Source: CADEER01 sp965216585
GTDB lineage: Bacteria > Desulfobacterota > Binatia > HRBIN30 > CADEER01
Assembly (NCBI GenBank): GCA_965216585.1
Contig: CBDCGC010000002.1
Coordinates: 558,001 to 622,000 of the forward strand
Length of the DNA stretch: 64,000 nt
Direction: 5' to 3'
Shown: positions 62,945 through 64,000 of the stretch, in pieces
How the letters are laid out: each line of letters opens with the position of its first letter
Position numbering within the stretch: position 1 is the stretch's first letter
Notes under the pieces: model-generated
The model's input: only the letters and a program-made list of their open reading frames with translations
What the model was told of the DNA's origin: nothing
Databases searched by the model: none
Position numbers and translations under genes: made by a program

Positions 62945-64000
62945 TCAACCCTCGCGCCGGTAGTTCGGAGCCTCCTTGGCGATGAACACGTCGTGCACGT
63001 GACTCTCCTGCAGCGACGCGTCCGACACCCGCATGAAGCGGGCGTTGGTGTGCAGCTCGGCAATCGTCCGGCAACCGCAATAGCCCATGCCGGCGCGCAA
63101 GCCGCCGACCAATTGGGCGACGATGTAGGTCAGCGGTCCCTTGTGCGGTACGCGTCCCTCGATGCCCTCGGGAACGAGCTTGTGTTGGTCGGTCGAGTCG
63201 TCTTGACCGTAGCGGTTGCGACTGCCCTCGCGCTCGCGCATCGCCTCGAGCGAGCCCATGCCGCGGTACAGCTTGAAAGTGCGCCCCTGGTAGAGAATCG
63301 TCTCGCCGGGGCTTTCTTCGGTGCCGGCGAAGAGGCCGCCGATCATGATCGAGTCGGCCCCCGAGGCGAGTGCTTTGGGGATGTCGCCGGAGAACTTGAT
63401 ACCGCCGTCGGCGATCACCGGGATGCCGGATTGCATGGCGACCTTGGCCGCCGCCGCCACCGCCGTGAGCTGCGGCACGCCCACCCCCGAGACGACGCGC
63501 GTCGTGCAGATCGAGGCCGGCCCCATGCCGATCTTGAGGGCGTCGGCACCGGCATCGGCGAGCGCTTTGGCGCCCTCTTCGGTCGCCACGTTGCCGGCGA
63601 CGACGTCGGTACCGCCGTACGCCGCTTTGACCTCGCCGACGGTGTCGATGACGTTCTGCGAATGACCGTGCGCCGTGTCGATCACCAGCAGATCGGCGCC
63701 GGCGGCGATCAGCGCCGCCGCCCGCTCGAGTCGATCCGGACCAGTGCCGATGGCGCCGGCGACGCGCAAGCGGCCCCACTCGTCCTTGCAAGCGACCGGA
63801 TAGGTCGCCGCCTTCTCGATGTCCTTGACCGTGATCAGCCCCGCCAGCTTGCCCGCGTCGTCGACGATCGGCAGCTTCTCGATGCGGTTCTCGTGCAGGA
63901 CTTCCTTCGCCTCTTCGAGGCCGATGCCCGGCTTGCCGGTGATCAGCTTGTCGCCGCCGGTCATGACGTCGGAGACCAGGCGATCCATTCGCTTCTCGAA
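62945..64000 (-). CDS. guaB: Inosine-5'-monophosphate dehydrogenase, 3' part (cut by window end)
   Basis: About 352 C-terminal residues are visible and the frame is still open at 64000. The second CBS domain is present (AKEVLHENRIEKLPIVDD). The catalytic barrel has LLVIDTAHGHSQNVID, the active-site loop GMGPASICTTRVVSGVG with the nucleophilic Cys (normally GPGSICTTR), ADGGIKFSGDI and the flap ending GRVPHKGPL. It oxidises IMP to XMP, the committed step to GMP. Confidence 0.96.
   Translation of the reverse strand, partial: FEKRMDRLVSDVMTGGDKLITGKPGIGLEEAKEVLHENRIEKLPIVDDAGKLAGLITVKDIEKAATYPVACKDEWGRLRVAGAIGTGPDRLERAAALIAAGADLLVIDTAHGHSQNVIDTVGEVKAAYGGTDVVAGNVATEEGAKALADAGADALKIGMGPASICTTRVVSGVGVPQLTAVAAAAKVAMQSGIPVIADGGIKFSGDIPKALASGADSIMIGGLFAGTEESPGETILYQGRTFKLYRGMGSLEAMREREGSRNRYGQDDSTDQHKLVPEGIEGRVPHKGPLTYIVAQLVGGLRAGMGYCGCRTIAELHTNARFMRVSDASLQESHVHDVFIAKEAPNYRREG

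Overview
This is a 64 kb, high-GC stretch of a bacterial chromosome. It is densely packed, mostly transcribed from the minus strand, and carries mainly housekeeping and central-metabolism genes. There is no prophage, insertion sequence or CRISPR array. Secreted proteins with Thr-Pro linkers, Cys-rich repeats of the 'GNG..D..EECDDGN' type (DUF4215) and dockerin/cohesin-like modules sit beside B12-dependent mutase genes and complex I genes. That mix suggests an uncultured delta-proteobacterial or Binatota-like lineage. This is inference from gene content; no 16S gene is present.

Layout. 1-10.9 kb: a sulfotransferase end, two kinds of dispersed repeat, then a minus-strand run: aminotransferase, homoserine dehydrogenase, threonine synthase, a divergent GlpX-type phosphatase, enoyl-CoA hydratase, a split methylmalonyl-CoA mutase, a geranylgeranyl-reductase-like flavoprotein, a small membrane protein and a BtuF-like metal/corrinoid receptor. 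11-20.8 kb: a complete pyrimidine operon pyrR-pyrB-pyrC-carA-carB-recG, led by a recognisable PyrR-binding attenuator. 20.8-29.7 kb: a histidine kinase with a degenerate ATPase domain, a transglutaminase-like protein, small zinc-ribbon and DUF1285 proteins, trmL, dtd, a dehydrogenase/FGGY-kinase pair ending in a 28-bp tandem repeat, and a Cys-rich lipoprotein with a strong terminator. 29.8-37.1 kb: an unbroken 11-gene Mrp/Mbh-like antiporter operon with three NuoL/M/N-type subunits and no hydrogenase genes. 37.2-39.4 kb: tRNA-Asn, tRNA-Cys, tRNA-Met and small hypothetical genes. 39.5-47.5 kb: a metallophosphatase, meaB (chaperone GTPase of the mutase), membrane proteins, a nuoB-nuoF-nuoG trio and a cupin. 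48-52.3 kb: two large secreted proteins (a PQQ-dehydrogenase-like fusion, and a dockerin plus cohesin-like protein). 52.3-64 kb: aconitase, a LolA-like protein, a phosphatidyltransferase, hflX, dnaE, guaA and the 3' part of guaB.

How it fits together. Odd-chain/propionyl-CoA metabolism is represented by the mutase, its B12 subunit and MeaB. De novo UMP synthesis is under PyrR control. GMP synthesis uses guaB-guaA. Respiration or ion homeostasis is represented by the Nuo fragments and the Mrp-like complex. Many adjacent genes overlap by exactly four bases (ATGA, GTGA or TTGA), which implies extensive translational coupling.
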